NCBI GenBank assembly: GCA_030590745.1
Contig: JAUVCS010000024.1
Location: 1 to 9,066, forward strand
Direction: 5' to 3'
From: Desulfuromusa sp.
GTDB lineage: Bacteria; Desulfobacterota; Desulfuromonadia; Desulfuromonadales; Geopsychrobacteraceae
Length of the DNA stretch: 9,066 nucleotides
Shown: positions 1 through 7,855 of the stretch, in pieces
Numbering within the stretch: the stretch's first letter is position 1
Layout: each line of letters opens with the position of its first letter
The notes under the pieces: generated by a model
What the model was told of the DNA's origin: nothing
Seen by the model: the letters and a program-made list of their open reading frames with translations, nothing else
Databases searched by the model: none
Translations under genes and position numbers: made by a program

Positions 1-32
1 CCTCTTTGATGATTTTGGAGTGTGAGATAGAG

Positions 33-212
33 ATGACAACCCTTCTGGCAACCCTGACCCTTTCCTTCCTGATCTTTGCCACGGCCGTGCTGGTTATCAA
101 TTTTTGCAAATCCAGACCGGAAAATGGCAAACACCAGCTCACCGGCATGTGCCACAGCAGCGGTTCTGCCAGTTGCTGCGACAAAAGGGGCCAGAGGAAG
201 GTCACTGAATAG
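33..212 (+). CDS. Small Cys-rich membrane peptide, NqrM-like (tentative)
   Basis: 59 residues starting from ATG at 33. One N-terminal membrane segment (about residues 4-23) is followed by a short polar tail with four cysteines (C25, C40, C48, C49), including the stretch LTGMC and a CC pair, and then a basic end. This build (one helix, then a small Cys cluster and KR residues) resembles NqrM/DUF539, the small maturation factor of the Na+-translocating NADH:quinone reductase, which in many bacteria lies beside apbE. Here the tail is shorter and the usual glycine-rich Cys motif is poorly kept, so the match is tentative. The frame stays open upstream to TTG at 6, but ATG 33 is preferred because it directly begins the membrane helix; GGAG at 17-20 lies a long 12 nt upstream. 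A 25-nt gap separates it from the exporter gene, suggesting cotranscription. It could also be an unrelated small membrane protein. Confidence 0.5.
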   Translation: MTTLLATLTLSFLIFATAVLVINFCKSRPENGKHQLTGMCHSSGSASCCDKRGQRKVTE

Positions 213-237
213 TGTCTGACCTGATGCTGAATCGATA

Positions 238-867
238 GTGAAGGTCATGATTAACTTCCTCGTCATTGGTATGATCCTTGGACTATCAGCCGGATTTTCT
301 CCGGGCCCCTTACTAGCTCTGGTGGTTTCTGAGACTCTGCAGCACAATATCCGCTCCGGAATTAAAGTTGCTTTGGCACCGATTGTGACCGATCTGCCGA
401 TTATCCTGATTTCACTGTTTATTCTGGCGAAGCTATCCAATTTTCACACTGTTCTGGGGATCATCTCTCTGGGGGGTGGTATTTTCCTGCTGCTGCTTGG
501 CTATCAGAGTTTGAAAACTCAAGGGATTGATCTGGATATTCAGCTGGCAAGTCCAAAATCATTAAGCAAAGGGGTCTTTACCAATTTTCTGAGTCCCCAC
601 CCCTATCTGTTCTGGCTGACTATCGGTGCGCCAATCATGACCAATGCAATGAACCAGAATTTTCTTACCGGAGTTGCTTTTATCTGTGGATTTTATTTTT
701 GCCTGGTTGGTGCCAAGATCACGGTGGCAATAGTGACTGGCAAATCGAGATCTTTCCTGACAGGAAGAAGTTACCGCGCTACTATCCGTTGCCTTGGTCT
801 GTTGTTGATCATTCTGGCCGGAAAACTATTTTATGATGGTCTGACACTGTTGCAAGTTATGCCGTAA
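238..867 (+). CDS. LysE/RhtB-family translocator (amino-acid exporter type)
   Basis: A 209-residue, very hydrophobic protein with about six predicted membrane segments, the usual size for the LysE/RhtB superfamily. The family hallmark GFSPGPLLALVVSETL sits at residues 19-34 in the first helix region, and a second conserved stretch NFLSPHPYLFWLTIGAP lies at 116-132, where LysE proteins have N-P-K/H residues. Members export amino acids or related small metabolites across the inner membrane by proton-coupled transport; the substrate here cannot be told from sequence. The start is uncertain. GTG 238 has no good Shine-Dalgarno sequence, and the in-frame ATG 247 has AAGG only 2 nt upstream; the two differ by three residues. 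It lies between the small Cys-rich gene and the thioesterase gene (20 nt to the latter's chosen start) and probably shares their transcript. The family call is firm; the function is generic. Confidence 0.88.
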   Translation: MKVMINFLVIGMILGLSAGFSPGPLLALVVSETLQHNIRSGIKVALAPIVTDLPIILISLFILAKLSNFHTVLGIISLGGGIFLLLLGYQSLKTQGIDLDIQLASPKSLSKGVFTNFLSPHPYLFWLTIGAPIMTNAMNQNFLTGVAFICGFYFCLVGAKITVAIVTGKSRSFLTGRSYRATIRCLGLLLIILAGKLFYDGLTLLQVMP

Positions 868-887
868 AAATACTTATGGGAGACAAA

Positions 888-1391
888 ATGAACCACAAAA
901 TAAAAAATTGTCAGCACATTTCAAAACACTGCCTGGTCTGTGGGACAGAGAACCAATTCGGGCTGAAAACCCGATTTTTTGAAACTGAGGAAAAAGAAGT
1001 GATCGCTCTGTTCACCCCGCGGGATGAACATCAGAGCTACCCCGGGATCGCCCACGGTGGAGTTTCAGCGGCGCTCCTTGATGAAGTTATTGGACGGGCC
1101 ATCATGGCTCATTATGGTCAAGATACCTTTGGTGTCACGGTCGATTTACAGGTGAAGTACAAAAAGCCAGTTCCCTTGGGGGTGGAACTGAAAGTGATCG
1201 GGCGGGTCACCAACGATCGAGGTCGAATCTATGAGGGAACTGGCGAGTTGTATCTTCCCGATGGCAAAATTGCTGTTTCAGCACAGGGGAAGTATCTGAA
1301 GCGGAACCTTAAACAGATCACCGATAGTGATTTTCTTGACGAAGAATGGTTTTCACCGGAAGGTGAATTGCCAGATGAAATTGTGCTGTAA
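888..1391 (+). CDS. PaaI-type hotdog-fold thioesterase (4HBT superfamily)
   Basis: 167 residues from ATG 888, chosen because GGGAG at 878-882 stands 5 nt upstream; an in-frame ATG at 876 would add four residues and has no ribosome binding site. A central hotdog domain is visible. HGG at residues 56-58 is followed by SAALLDEVIG, the long helix of PaaI-like thioesterases, with D65/E66 in the position of the usual acidic catalytic residue. VTVDLQVKYKKPVPLG then forms the typical first strands. Near the N-terminus, C15-x-x-C18 in CLVCGTENQFGL is the conserved Cys pair of a common subfamily annotated as PaaI family thioesterase. The expected reaction is hydrolysis of acyl-CoA or aryl-CoA thioesters in the cytosol; the substrate is unknown. 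An acidic C-terminal extension (about residues 145-167) follows the domain. It is the last gene of the short leftmost cluster. Confidence 0.87.
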   Translation: MNHKIKNCQHISKHCLVCGTENQFGLKTRFFETEEKEVIALFTPRDEHQSYPGIAHGGVSAALLDEVIGRAIMAHYGQDTFGVTVDLQVKYKKPVPLGVELKVIGRVTNDRGRIYEGTGELYLPDGKIAVSAQGKYLKRNLKQITDSDFLDEEWFSPEGELPDEIVL

Positions 1392-1402
1392 TTTTTTTAC
1401 AG
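1386..1402 (+). terminator. Possible weak terminator hairpin overlapping thioesterase stop
   Basis: CTGTAA (1386-1391) and TTACAG (1397-1402) form a perfect 6-bp inverted repeat around a five-T loop, the left arm ending with the TAA stop codon. The stem is AT-rich and the downstream tail (ACTTTATTCTT) is only partly U-rich, so it would be a weak intrinsic terminator at best. Confidence 0.25.
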
Positions 1403-1432
1403 ACTTTATTCTTGGAAGCCACACCTCCTATT

Positions 1433-1447
1433 GCTATTTCCAATAGC
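1433..1447 (+). terminator. Possible second hairpin in the thioesterase-pstS gap
   Basis: GCTATT (1433-1438) and AATAGC (1442-1447) are perfect reverse complements around a 3-nt loop. The sequence that follows is T-rich but has no continuous T run. It may act with the hairpin at 1386-1402 to end the upstream transcript, or be chance in an AT-rich gap. Confidence 0.25.
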
Positions 1448-1474
1448 TATCATTCTATTTATCGATATTATCCA

Positions 1475-1504
1475 TTGGAAAGTTGCGCTGCAATGATTTA
1501 TCAT
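1475..1504 (+). promoter_or_regulatory. Candidate sigma70-type promoter for pstSCAB
   Basis: TTGGAA at 1475-1480 and TATCAT at 1499-1504 are separated by 18 nt and lie about 40 nt upstream of pstS, in the only gap before the operon large enough to hold a promoter. Both hexamers are imperfect. TATC repeats occur around 1448, 1460 and 1469 but their spacing does not form a convincing PhoB box. Confidence 0.3.
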
Positions 1505-1544
1505 TCCTGAAATTGTATTTAGGTTTAATTTTTAGGAGGTTATC

Positions 1545-2381
1545 ATGAGGTCAAGGTTTTTATCGGGGTTGTGTTCAGCCATTTTTTTGACGTTTTTTTG
1601 TACTCTACCAGCGGTATCTGGAGAATTAGACCAATTCACCAGTTTACAGGGTAAAATTGATATTGCTGGCGGCACAGCACATATTCCGGTGATGAAAGAT
1701 GCAGCCAGAAAAATTATGACCCAGTATCCGCGTATCAATATCACTGTTGCTGGCGGTGGCTCTGGAGTTGGTATTCAAAAAGTTGGGGAAGGGTTGGTTG
1801 ATATCGGCAACGCTGGCCGCCCTGTCAGTTCCAAAGAACTGTCGCAATATCCCCAGCTGATTTCCTTTCCTTTTGCCGTTGACGGCGTCGCTCCAATAGT
1901 CAACCCAGCCAATCAGATTATCAATCTGAATAGTGCACAGATCAAAGATATTTTTTCCGGAAAAATAAGCAACTGGAAGGATGTCGGTGGTGATGATGCA
2001 GCCATTCATATCTACAGTCGTGATGAAGCTAGTGGTACCAGGGCTGTTTTCTGGAAAAAATGTTTGAGCAAGGGAGATATCGTTGAGTCCGCCAATATTG
2101 TCCCCTCCAACGGTGCGATGAAGGTGGCCATCTCCCAGGATCGTCATGCTTTGGGATATATGAGTATCGGGCACCTGGATGCGACCGTCAAACCAGTGGC
2201 TCTGGATAATGTAGCGCCAACCCAGGAAAATGCGATTAACGGCTCATATCCGGTTGTCCGGAAACTCTTCATGAACACCAACGGAGCTCCTGAACCGCTG
2301 GTTAAGGCCTTTATCAATTATATTCTGGGCGCTGACGGTGCGACAAGCATAACCCGTCACGGCTATATTTCGCTAAAATGA
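1545..2381 (+). CDS. pstS: Phosphate-type ABC transporter substrate-binding protein
   Basis: 278 residues with a strong ribosome binding site (AGGAGG 1534-1539, 5 nt before ATG). A signal peptide is clear: basic MRSR, a hydrophobic core to about residue 22, and likely cleavage after AVSG (residue 26), so the protein acts in the periplasm. The mature part is a PBP-like type 2 domain. Residues corresponding to the PstS anion pocket can be seen: GGT at 42-44, GGGSG at 70-74, D87 in VDIGNAGR, and SRDEASGTR at 158-166 (R159, S163, G164, T165). Retention of this set supports phosphate as ligand. The first loop reads AGGTAHIPVM rather than the common GSTT-type loop, typical of a compact PstS subgroup in anaerobes. 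First gene of a four-gene operon; 25 nt separates it from pstC. Binding of a different tetrahedral oxyanion cannot be excluded. Confidence 0.88.
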   Translation: MRSRFLSGLCSAIFLTFFCTLPAVSGELDQFTSLQGKIDIAGGTAHIPVMKDAARKIMTQYPRINITVAGGGSGVGIQKVGEGLVDIGNAGRPVSSKELSQYPQLISFPFAVDGVAPIVNPANQIINLNSAQIKDIFSGKISNWKDVGGDDAAIHIYSRDEASGTRAVFWKKCLSKGDIVESANIVPSNGAMKVAISQDRHALGYMSIGHLDATVKPVALDNVAPTQENAINGSYPVVRKLFMNTNGAPEPLVKAFINYILGADGATSITRHGYISLK

Positions 2382-2406
2382 AACCGCTTGAGAAATCAGT
2401 CCTGCT

Positions 2407-3321
2407 TTGAATACCCAGCAAGATAATTATCAGCAGAGCCTGGACAAAAAACGCTCCAAGTGCCCCTTGAGCTATCCGGAGATGCTACTCCAGGGCGCTG
2501 CGATTTTCTCTGCCCTGATTGTGCTGGCGCTGTTCGGATTTTTGGTCTATTTCACCTTGCCGTTGTTCTCTGAGGGGCAGTTTATGGAGCTGTTTTCTTG
2601 GCACTGGCGACCTTTTCACGGAGAATTCGGGATCCTGCCGATGATTGCCGGGACTGTCCTGCTGGCAATTTCAGCGGTGTTGATTGCCTACCCGGTGGGA
2701 CTGGGGATTTGTCTCTTTATTCATGGCCTCGGACCGACCTGGCTGGCTCGGCCAGTGCTTTTTCTGGTCCATGGCATGACCGGTGTCCCAACGGTTGTCT
2801 ACGGATTTGTCGCCGTATTTTTTCTGGTGCCACTCCTGCGAACTCACTTTGCTCACGGAACCGGTTTTTCACTTCTGGCAGCATCATTGACCCTGAGCAT
2901 TCTGGTGCTTCCCACAATTGTTCTATTGATCAATACTCAGCTCCAGCAGATTGTCCCGACGCTGCGAATGACAACAGAGGCACTTGGTATCTCCCGCGTT
3001 CATGAGTTGACCAGGATCAGCCTGCCAACCGCGTCGTACGGTTTGCTGGCAGCAGCTATTCTTGGTTTTGGCAGAGCTGTTGGCGACACTCTGATCGCCC
3101 TGATGGTTGCAGGTAATGCCGCTCAGATACCGGGCTCTGCATTTGATTCAATTCGAACTTTGACCGCACATATTGCGCTGGTTGTCGCAACCGACAGTCA
3201 AAGCACAATATATCATTCACTCTTTGCCGCTGGATTGATCCTGTTTATGACGACAACGTCAGTCAATCTGCTGTTACATCAAATCAAGCGCAGGGTATAT
3301 CGGGAGGAACAGAGTGCGTAA
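2407..3321 (+). CDS. pstC: Phosphate-type ABC transporter permease PstC
   Basis: 304 residues, normal for PstC. After a polar N-terminus (1-25) there is a first membrane helix (about 30-50), a periplasmic loop containing FSWHWRPFHGEFGILPM, and a block of five further helices. The binding-protein-dependent permease (EAA) loop is at about 188-227: TEALGISRVHELTRISLPTASYG followed by GFGRAVGDT, equivalent to the GRAxGET motif. VHGMTGVPTVVYGF (121-134) is also typical of PstC/PstA. The start is TTG at 2407: an in-frame stop lies just upstream at 2389, and the next ATG (2482) would remove the whole N-terminal tail and has no proper ribosome binding site. No strong Shine-Dalgarno precedes the TTG, so translation may depend on coupling to pstS. 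The end overlaps pstA by 8 nt. With PstA it forms the membrane channel of the importer. Confidence 0.88.
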   Translation: MNTQQDNYQQSLDKKRSKCPLSYPEMLLQGAAIFSALIVLALFGFLVYFTLPLFSEGQFMELFSWHWRPFHGEFGILPMIAGTVLLAISAVLIAYPVGLGICLFIHGLGPTWLARPVLFLVHGMTGVPTVVYGFVAVFFLVPLLRTHFAHGTGFSLLAASLTLSILVLPTIVLLINTQLQQIVPTLRMTTEALGISRVHELTRISLPTASYGLLAAAILGFGRAVGDTLIALMVAGNAAQIPGSAFDSIRTLTAHIALVVATDSQSTIYHSLFAAGLILFMTTTSVNLLLHQIKRRVYREEQSA

Positions 3322-4192
3322 ACGGTTTGATTTACTTATTTATAGCTGGGCCTGGATATCGACATTTGCGGTTTTTTTAACTGTCAGTTGTTTGCTCTGG
3401 TTTCTCCTGAGCCGAGGGTTGCCAACAATCGGAAAAGAACTGTTTTTCGGTGATGCCTCAGCATGGGAGGCTATTTCAGGGCAAGTTCGAGTTTGGGATG
3501 CCCTGTGGCCAGCTTGTGTTGGAACTCTGTCGCTGGTTTTTCTAGCCGCACTGATGGCGGTACCTCTCGGGGTTGCCAGTGGGATTTACCTGGCCTGTTT
3601 TGCAACGACTCCATTCAAACGAATTCTCTCCTTGTCGGTTGAACTCCTGGCAGGAACTCCATCCATCGTTATGGGTTTATTTGGTTTTGCCTTGATCCTG
3701 TTTCTGCGCAACACTTTTTTCCCGGATGCCAATACCTCCCTGTTGCTTGCTGCGAGCTGCCTGGCTCTATTAATTCTCCCCTATTTGATTTTTACAACCC
3801 AGGCGGCTCTGGAAAGTTTATCTGATGAATATCGATTGATCGGCCCCAGTTTGGGATTGAGCCAGTTGCAAACTGTTTTTCACACCCTCCTTCCCGCTTC
3901 TGGACGTGGAATCCTGGGTGGGGTGATATTATCACTTGGTCGAGCGGCTGAAGATACGGCAGTTATTATGCTGACCGGGGTCATTGCCAATGCCGGATTA
4001 CCGCATGGATTGCTCGGAAAGTTTGAAGCACTGCCATTCCGAATTTTCTACCTGGCAGCAGAATATCAAAATCCTGCAGAACTCAACTCAGCCTACAGTA
4101 CGGCTCTGGTTCTGCTCTGCCTGACAGGAATATTGTACGGCAGTGCATTAGCCTTGCACAAAACTCTGGAGTGGCAATGGAACCAGCACTGA
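3314..4192 (+). CDS. pstA: Phosphate-type ABC transporter permease PstA
   Basis: 292 residues beginning at GTG 3314, supported by GGGAGG at 3302-3307 with 6-nt spacing; the start lies inside the last codons of pstC. Six membrane helices are apparent: one at about 11-33, then five from about 66 onward. ELLAGTPSIVMGLFGF (110-125) is a PstA signature, and the EAA loop is at about 178-214, ending in SLGRAAEDTAVIMLTG. The final motif reads GRAAEDT where typical PstA or PstC has GRAxGET, a change at two conserved positions in the segment that contacts the ATPase. The gene overlaps the chosen start of pstB by 16 nt, indicating tight translational coupling. The partner assignment as PstA rather than a second PstC rests on gene order and the TPSIVMGLFGF segment. 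Confidence 0.87.
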   Translation: MRKRFDLLIYSWAWISTFAVFLTVSCLLWFLLSRGLPTIGKELFFGDASAWEAISGQVRVWDALWPACVGTLSLVFLAALMAVPLGVASGIYLACFATTPFKRILSLSVELLAGTPSIVMGLFGFALILFLRNTFFPDANTSLLLAASCLALLILPYLIFTTQAALESLSDEYRLIGPSLGLSQLQTVFHTLLPASGRGILGGVILSLGRAAEDTAVIMLTGVIANAGLPHGLLGKFEALPFRIFYLAAEYQNPAELNSAYSTALVLLCLTGILYGSALALHKTLEWQWNQH

Positions 4193-4953
4193 CACAGCAG
4201 AAGCCGTTCTGCATTATCAAAAACCTGCAGGTTTTGTTTCACGGCAAACCGGTTCTACAGGATATCAATCTGACTCTCACTGACAGTAGAATTATCGTTC
4301 TTGTCGGGGCTTCAGGGTCGGGGAAAACAACTTTTTTAAGATCGTTGAATCGTTTAAATGAATGTTACCCTGGGTATTCTGCCAGCGGTCAGGTTGAATT
4401 GGCACTATCCGGAACAATGGAGAATATTTATCAAGCTGGCTTACAAATTACAGAATTGCGCAGACAGGTCGGAATGGTTTTTCAATCACCAAATGTTCTC
4501 CCGGTCAGTATCGCCCAGAATATCAATCTACCACTCAAACTTGTCACCAACCTGGACAAAAAAAAGAGAGAAGAAAGGCTGGTCGAGGTTCTCCAGGAAG
4601 TCCATCTCTGGGACGAGGTCAAAGATCGTCTTAAAACCAGAGCGTCCCATCTATCCGGGGGACAGCAACAGAGGCTTTGCCTGGCTCGGGTACTCGCCTT
4701 GCAACCGAAAATATTGCTTCTGGATGAACCAACCGCCTCTCTCGACTTCAAGGCATCCGGGAGGATAGAGGAACTCTTGTTAGAGCTGCAGCACCGCTAC
4801 CGGATTATTGCCGTATCGCACAGTTTAGGTCAGGCAAGGAGAATTGCTGGTAAAATCCTGGTGATGAAAGAAGGACGGATAGAGCATCTGTTAAATAAAA
4901 CCCAATTTGAAAACTCAGAAATGTTGCAGCAATTACTCGAAGAGGTTTTGTAA
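4177..4953 (+). CDS. pstB: Phosphate-type ABC transporter ATPase PstB
   Basis: 258 residues from ATG 4177, preferred over GTG 4171 because GGAG at 4168-4171 sits 5 nt upstream of the ATG and would overlap the GTG. It has a full ATPase set: Walker A GASGSGKT (44-51), Q-loop glutamine at 103 in VGMVFQSPNVLP, signature LSGGQQQR (159-166), Walker B ILLLDEP (179-185) and switch histidine H215. SLNRLNE after Walker A and VFQSPN are PstB-like. Departures from classical PstB are the D-loop SLDF rather than ALDP, SHS rather than THN around the switch histidine, and a hydrophilic C-terminus that does not look like the usual PstB end. It energises import through PstC/PstA on the cytoplasmic face. It is the last gene of the operon and converges on wtpC with an 81-nt gap. 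No phoU follows. Confidence 0.87.
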   Translation: MEPALTQQKPFCIIKNLQVLFHGKPVLQDINLTLTDSRIIVLVGASGSGKTTFLRSLNRLNECYPGYSASGQVELALSGTMENIYQAGLQITELRRQVGMVFQSPNVLPVSIAQNINLPLKLVTNLDKKKREERLVEVLQEVHLWDEVKDRLKTRASHLSGGQQQRLCLARVLALQPKILLLDEPTASLDFKASGRIEELLLELQHRYRIIAVSHSLGQARRIAGKILVMKEGRIEHLLNKTQFENSEMLQQLLEEVL

Positions 4954-5034
4954 CTGACAAGGGGAATGGGGCAAGAGACCACTCAAAGAAATAGTCATCT
5001 TTTTTGATAGATTGTTTGAAGTTTATGGCTAGTT

Positions 5035-6072
5035 TCAAAAAGTATGAATTGCTGTCGATTTGAAAAAGAGAAAAATCTCTTTTCCCTCCTGAAGCTCCAT
5101 TTCCAGAAGTGCACCTTTTGTGACCAAGGCACAGAAATTGACTTTATCCACCGCAATATGAACTTCGTAGTAGAACCCCTGGGAAATAATCCGGGTAATC
5201 GTTCCTGGAAAGCTGTTACGCATACTCGACTGTAGCTGCGTGATACTCAGGACAATATCCTCTGGGCGGATGGCGATATATCCCCGGCTGGCGGTAAAAC
5301 TGTGGCCAAGTTGGATTTCCAAGCCATTGATCTGTGCCATCTCATCTTTCAAGGTCACGGCAAAAAGATTTTTCATCCCGACAAAATCGGCAACCATCGT
5401 TGATTCCGGCCGCTGAAAAATATCCTCCATACTCCCGGCCTGTTCGATCCTTCCCCCATTCATGACCGCACCCCGTCCACCCAGAGCCAGAGCTTCTGAA
5501 AAATTGTGGGTTACCATCAAGATTGTGGCAGTTGTATTCTGCTGCAGTTGCTTGAGTACCAAACGAAATTCTTCGCGTAAGCGTGGGTCGAGAGCAGAAA
5601 GAGGCTCATCCAATAATAAAACCTGCGGATTGACGACCAGGGCGCGAGCCATGGCGACACGCTGTTGTTCGCCACCACTCAAGGATTCGGGATAGCGCTT
5701 TTCCAAACCCTCCAGATTGAGGAGTGCCAGCAATTCCAGCAGACGATTCTCACCTGCAGTTTTATCAGCTTTATTGAAATGCAAGCCGTAGCGGATATTT
5801 TCAACCACCGTCAAATGCGGGAACAGAGCATAGTCCTGATAAACAATGCTGATCCCCCGTTTTTCCGGCGGCAGGTGAGTTATCTCCTCAGCAGCAACTT
5901 TTATGCGTCCGGTTTTGGGCTGAACCAATCCGGCAATAGTCTCCAACAAAATAGTCTTACCTGAACCGCTGGGGCCCATGATGATAAAAAATTCATTTTC
6001 TTCAACTTCAAGGTTGATATCTTTCAGGTGGAATTCACCGAGATCAATGTGGATATTTTCGAGAGAAATCAT
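5035..6072 (-). CDS. wtpC: Tungstate/molybdate ABC transporter ATPase (WtpC/ModC type)
   Basis: 345 residues from ATG at 6072, whose ATGA overlaps the wtpB stop by 4 nt; the reading frame stays open further upstream to 6129, but that would lie inside wtpB and lacks ABC homology. Motifs: Walker A GPSGSGKT (33-40), Q-loop Q79 in VYQDYALFPHLTV, signature LSGGEQQR (131-138), Walker B VLLLDEP (151-157), D-loop ALDP, switch H189. After the ATPase domain comes IRPEDI (268-273) and a single C-terminal TOBE/Mop-type domain (about 285-345), as in ModC and WtpC, which in relatives can bind oxyanion and feed back on transport. Last gene of modE-wtpABC. WtpC rather than ModC is chosen from the neighbouring WtpA and WtpB; the ATPase alone does not decide. 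Confidence 0.88.
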   Translation of the reverse strand: MISLENIHIDLGEFHLKDINLEVEENEFFIIMGPSGSGKTILLETIAGLVQPKTGRIKVAAEEITHLPPEKRGISIVYQDYALFPHLTVVENIRYGLHFNKADKTAGENRLLELLALLNLEGLEKRYPESLSGGEQQRVAMARALVVNPQVLLLDEPLSALDPRLREEFRLVLKQLQQNTTATILMVTHNFSEALALGGRGAVMNGGRIEQAGSMEDIFQRPESTMVADFVGMKNLFAVTLKDEMAQINGLEIQLGHSFTASRGYIAIRPEDIVLSITQLQSSMRNSFPGTITRIISQGFYYEVHIAVDKVNFCALVTKGALLEMELQEGKEIFLFFKSTAIHTF

Positions 6073-6854
6073 GCGGCTCTTTTCTGTTTTGTAGTGAGAA
6101 TACGCAGCACCAGAAACAGCACCAGACAAATACCGATCAGCCAGACTGCAACCGGTTGCGAATATTTCAGACCATAGCTTTCAAACCGTTCATAAATCAT
6201 CACCGGTGCAATCATCGGATGGTAGGCTACGATCACAATTGCCCCGAATTCACTGATTGCCCGGGCACATGCCATGATGATTCCCGCCAGCATACTGCGC
6301 CACGCCAGTGGGAAGGTGATACGGAAAAAGGTGCTGAACATCGAGGCACCCAAACTGCGGGAGACGTTTTCCAGGCGGGGTGAGATCGCATCGAACCCCT
6401 CCTTGGCGGCTTTAATGTAGAAGGGAATTGCAACAAAGACCATCACCGTGACAATTCCGGTGACACTCCCCATAATACGGATGCCCAGATCGGTCAGTAG
6501 CTGTCCGAACCAGTGGTTGCGCCCGGTAACGCTGAGGATGGCAATGCCGACTACCGGATGGGGAATGATGATCGGCAGGTCGATAATCCCTTCAACCAGC
6601 TGCTTGCCGCGAAATTCCCGCCGAGCCAGCAGATAAGCAAGGGGGGTTCCCAGAATAAAGGAGATCAGGGCGGCCAGGGCGGCAGCCGAGAGACTCAGAA
6701 CAATCGAGTTGAGGACATCTTTATCGAGAATTGTCTCGATCAGGATCTCCAGTGACGGCGCTGCTAACATCTGCATCAGTGGCAGGGTGATAAATGCAAT
6801 CACCGTCACCGCACAGGCAAAAGTTCCCCAAAAAAAGAAATCCTTGTGCCGCAT
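6069..6854 (-). CDS. wtpB: Tungstate/molybdate ABC transporter permease (WtpB/ModB type)
   Basis: 261 residues with about six membrane helices (first at about 8-30). The EAA loop is at about 165-203: SRSLGASMFSTFFRITFPLA followed by ARAISEFGA, the form found in molybdate, tungstate and sulfate permeases. The segment IVIVAYHPMIAPVMIYERF then SYGLKYSQPVA (207-236) resembles archaeal WtpB more than E. coli ModB, in which this region differs. LPIIIPHPVVGIAIL (93-107) is the usual conserved helix. GGGG at 6861-6864 gives a ribosome binding site 6 nt before ATG 6854; the gap to the wtpA stop is 9 nt and the end overlaps wtpC by 4 nt. It forms a homodimeric channel in related transporters. Confidence 0.89.
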   Translation of the reverse strand: MRHKDFFFWGTFACAVTVIAFITLPLMQMLAAPSLEILIETILDKDVLNSIVLSLSAAALAALISFILGTPLAYLLARREFRGKQLVEGIIDLPIIIPHPVVGIAILSVTGRNHWFGQLLTDLGIRIMGSVTGIVTVMVFVAIPFYIKAAKEGFDAISPRLENVSRSLGASMFSTFFRITFPLAWRSMLAGIIMACARAISEFGAIVIVAYHPMIAPVMIYERFESYGLKYSQPVAVWLIGICLVLFLVLRILTTKQKRAA

Positions 6855-6863
6855 CGCTTGCCC

Positions 6864-7841
6864 CTATTGTTGGACCGTCACCAGTGATTGAAGTTGCTGC
6901 GGAAGAATCGCTTTCATCTCTGCAGATGCGACCCGTGCCGGAATAAACGGCGGTTGACCCATCTCTTCAAGAATTTTCAACCCACCGTCTGCAGCCAGCA
7001 TAAAAGCAAGAAAAGCGCTGGCCGCTTCACGGTTCGGGGCATCCTTGAGCAGGGCAATGCCGTAAGTGATCGACTGCCCCTTCATCGTCATGGTGGTTCC
7101 GGGTTTTTTGCCGCTGACCTCAACTGCTACCTGTGCATAATCTGCATCAAATTTATAGTTTCCAAGGTTGATTTGATCGGGTATTTCGACAAATTTCAAG
7201 TTGTGTTGCACTGCTACTGAACGGTATTCCCAAGCATAATCCATGTTGCCGGTTTGTAGCAGTGAAACCAGCTCCACTGCCTTGGGGCGGATATTTCTTG
7301 TCGGACGATTATCGATAATTTTCTGATATAAACCCGGCTGCCGATAATACTTTTCCGCCAGTTGCAACACCATCAGTGTCCGGTACCCACAGGGGTCGAG
7401 ATCGGGTGCTGAATGTCCCCAGATAACCTTTGGCTGCTGCAGAATTTCCATCCAGTTTTCTGTGTTGATGACCCCGGCAAAACGGCTCTGGTCGGTATAA
7501 CAAAGAACCATCCGGTTAGAAGCAAAGCGGATATTGTTATCGGTATAAGTGGGGTGCAACAGTTTATCGATCACCTTGTAATCAGCTGAAGCCATAATAT
7601 CGCAGGGTTTACCCAGATCACTGATTTTGCGTGCCGCCTTGGAACTGCCGGAAGGCTCACGCTGCACATCAACGTCAGGGTATTTTGCCTCGAAGGCTTT
7701 TTCCATTGCAGCCATCGGAACGGTGAGGCTGCCGGCGTGGAATATGGTGACGATTCCATGGGGAGTTGCCCATACTGCTGCCGAGCTGGAACACAGAACA
7801 AAAATAACTGTAGCTATGAGTAAATAATATCTATTTTTCAT
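6864..7841 (-). CDS. wtpA: Tungstate/molybdate-binding protein WtpA
   Basis: 325 residues from ATG 7841, with a strong ribosome binding site (GGGGGAG, 7853 to 7847) 5 nt upstream; the open frame reaches 7898 but that extension overlaps modE. A signal peptide is present (basic MKNR, hydrophobic core, likely cleavage after AVWA at residue 25). The mature protein follows WtpA/archaeal ModA closely: FHAGSLTVP (34-42), [13 protein letters not shown] (54-66), DIMASADY (81-88), LDPCGYRT (148-155), [13 protein letters not shown] (201-213) and [12 protein letters not shown]. In structurally studied archaeal homologues an Asp and a Glu add to the serine ligands so the oxyanion is six-coordinate; D149 and E205 are the likely equivalents. 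This distinguishes it from E. coli-type ModA and predicts high tungstate affinity. No lipobox is visible, so it is probably a soluble periplasmic protein. Confidence 0.92.
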   Translation of the reverse strand: MKNRYYLLIATVIFVLCSSSAAVWATPHGIVTIFHAGSLTVPMAAMEKAFEAKYPDVDVQREPSGSSKAARKISDLGKPCDIMASADYKVIDKLLHPTYTDNNIRFASNRMVLCYTDQSRFAGVINTENWMEILQQPKVIWGHSAPDLDPCGYRTLMVLQLAEKYYRQPGLYQKIIDNRPTRNIRPKAVELVSLLQTGNMDYAWEYRSVAVQHNLKFVEIPDQINLGNYKFDADYAQVAVEVSGKKPGTTMTMKGQSITYGIALLKDAPNREAASAFLAFMLAADGGLKILEEMGQPPFIPARVASAEMKAILPQQLQSLVTVQQ

Positions 7842-7855
7842 CTTTTCTCCCCCGT

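Noticed and set aside
1..25. 3' end of an upstream gene at the left edge
   Set aside because: Two plus-strand frames end here (stops at 7-9 and 23-25), but with so few codons neither can be told apart from chance, so no feature was called.
1448..1472. TATC repeats upstream of pstS as a PhoB box
   Set aside because: Spacing is irregular (12 and 9 nt) and the sequences do not resemble the TGTCA-type Pho box repeats.
1644..2174. 176-codon minus-strand open frame inside pstS
   Set aside because: It lies wholly antisense to a well-conserved pstS and its product shows no recognisable domain; it is a shadow frame.
5015..5039. TTTGAA/TTCAAA inverted repeat at the end of wtpC as a terminator
   Set aside because: Only six AT-rich base pairs with a 13-nt loop, overlapping the wtpC stop codon and without a proper GC stem.
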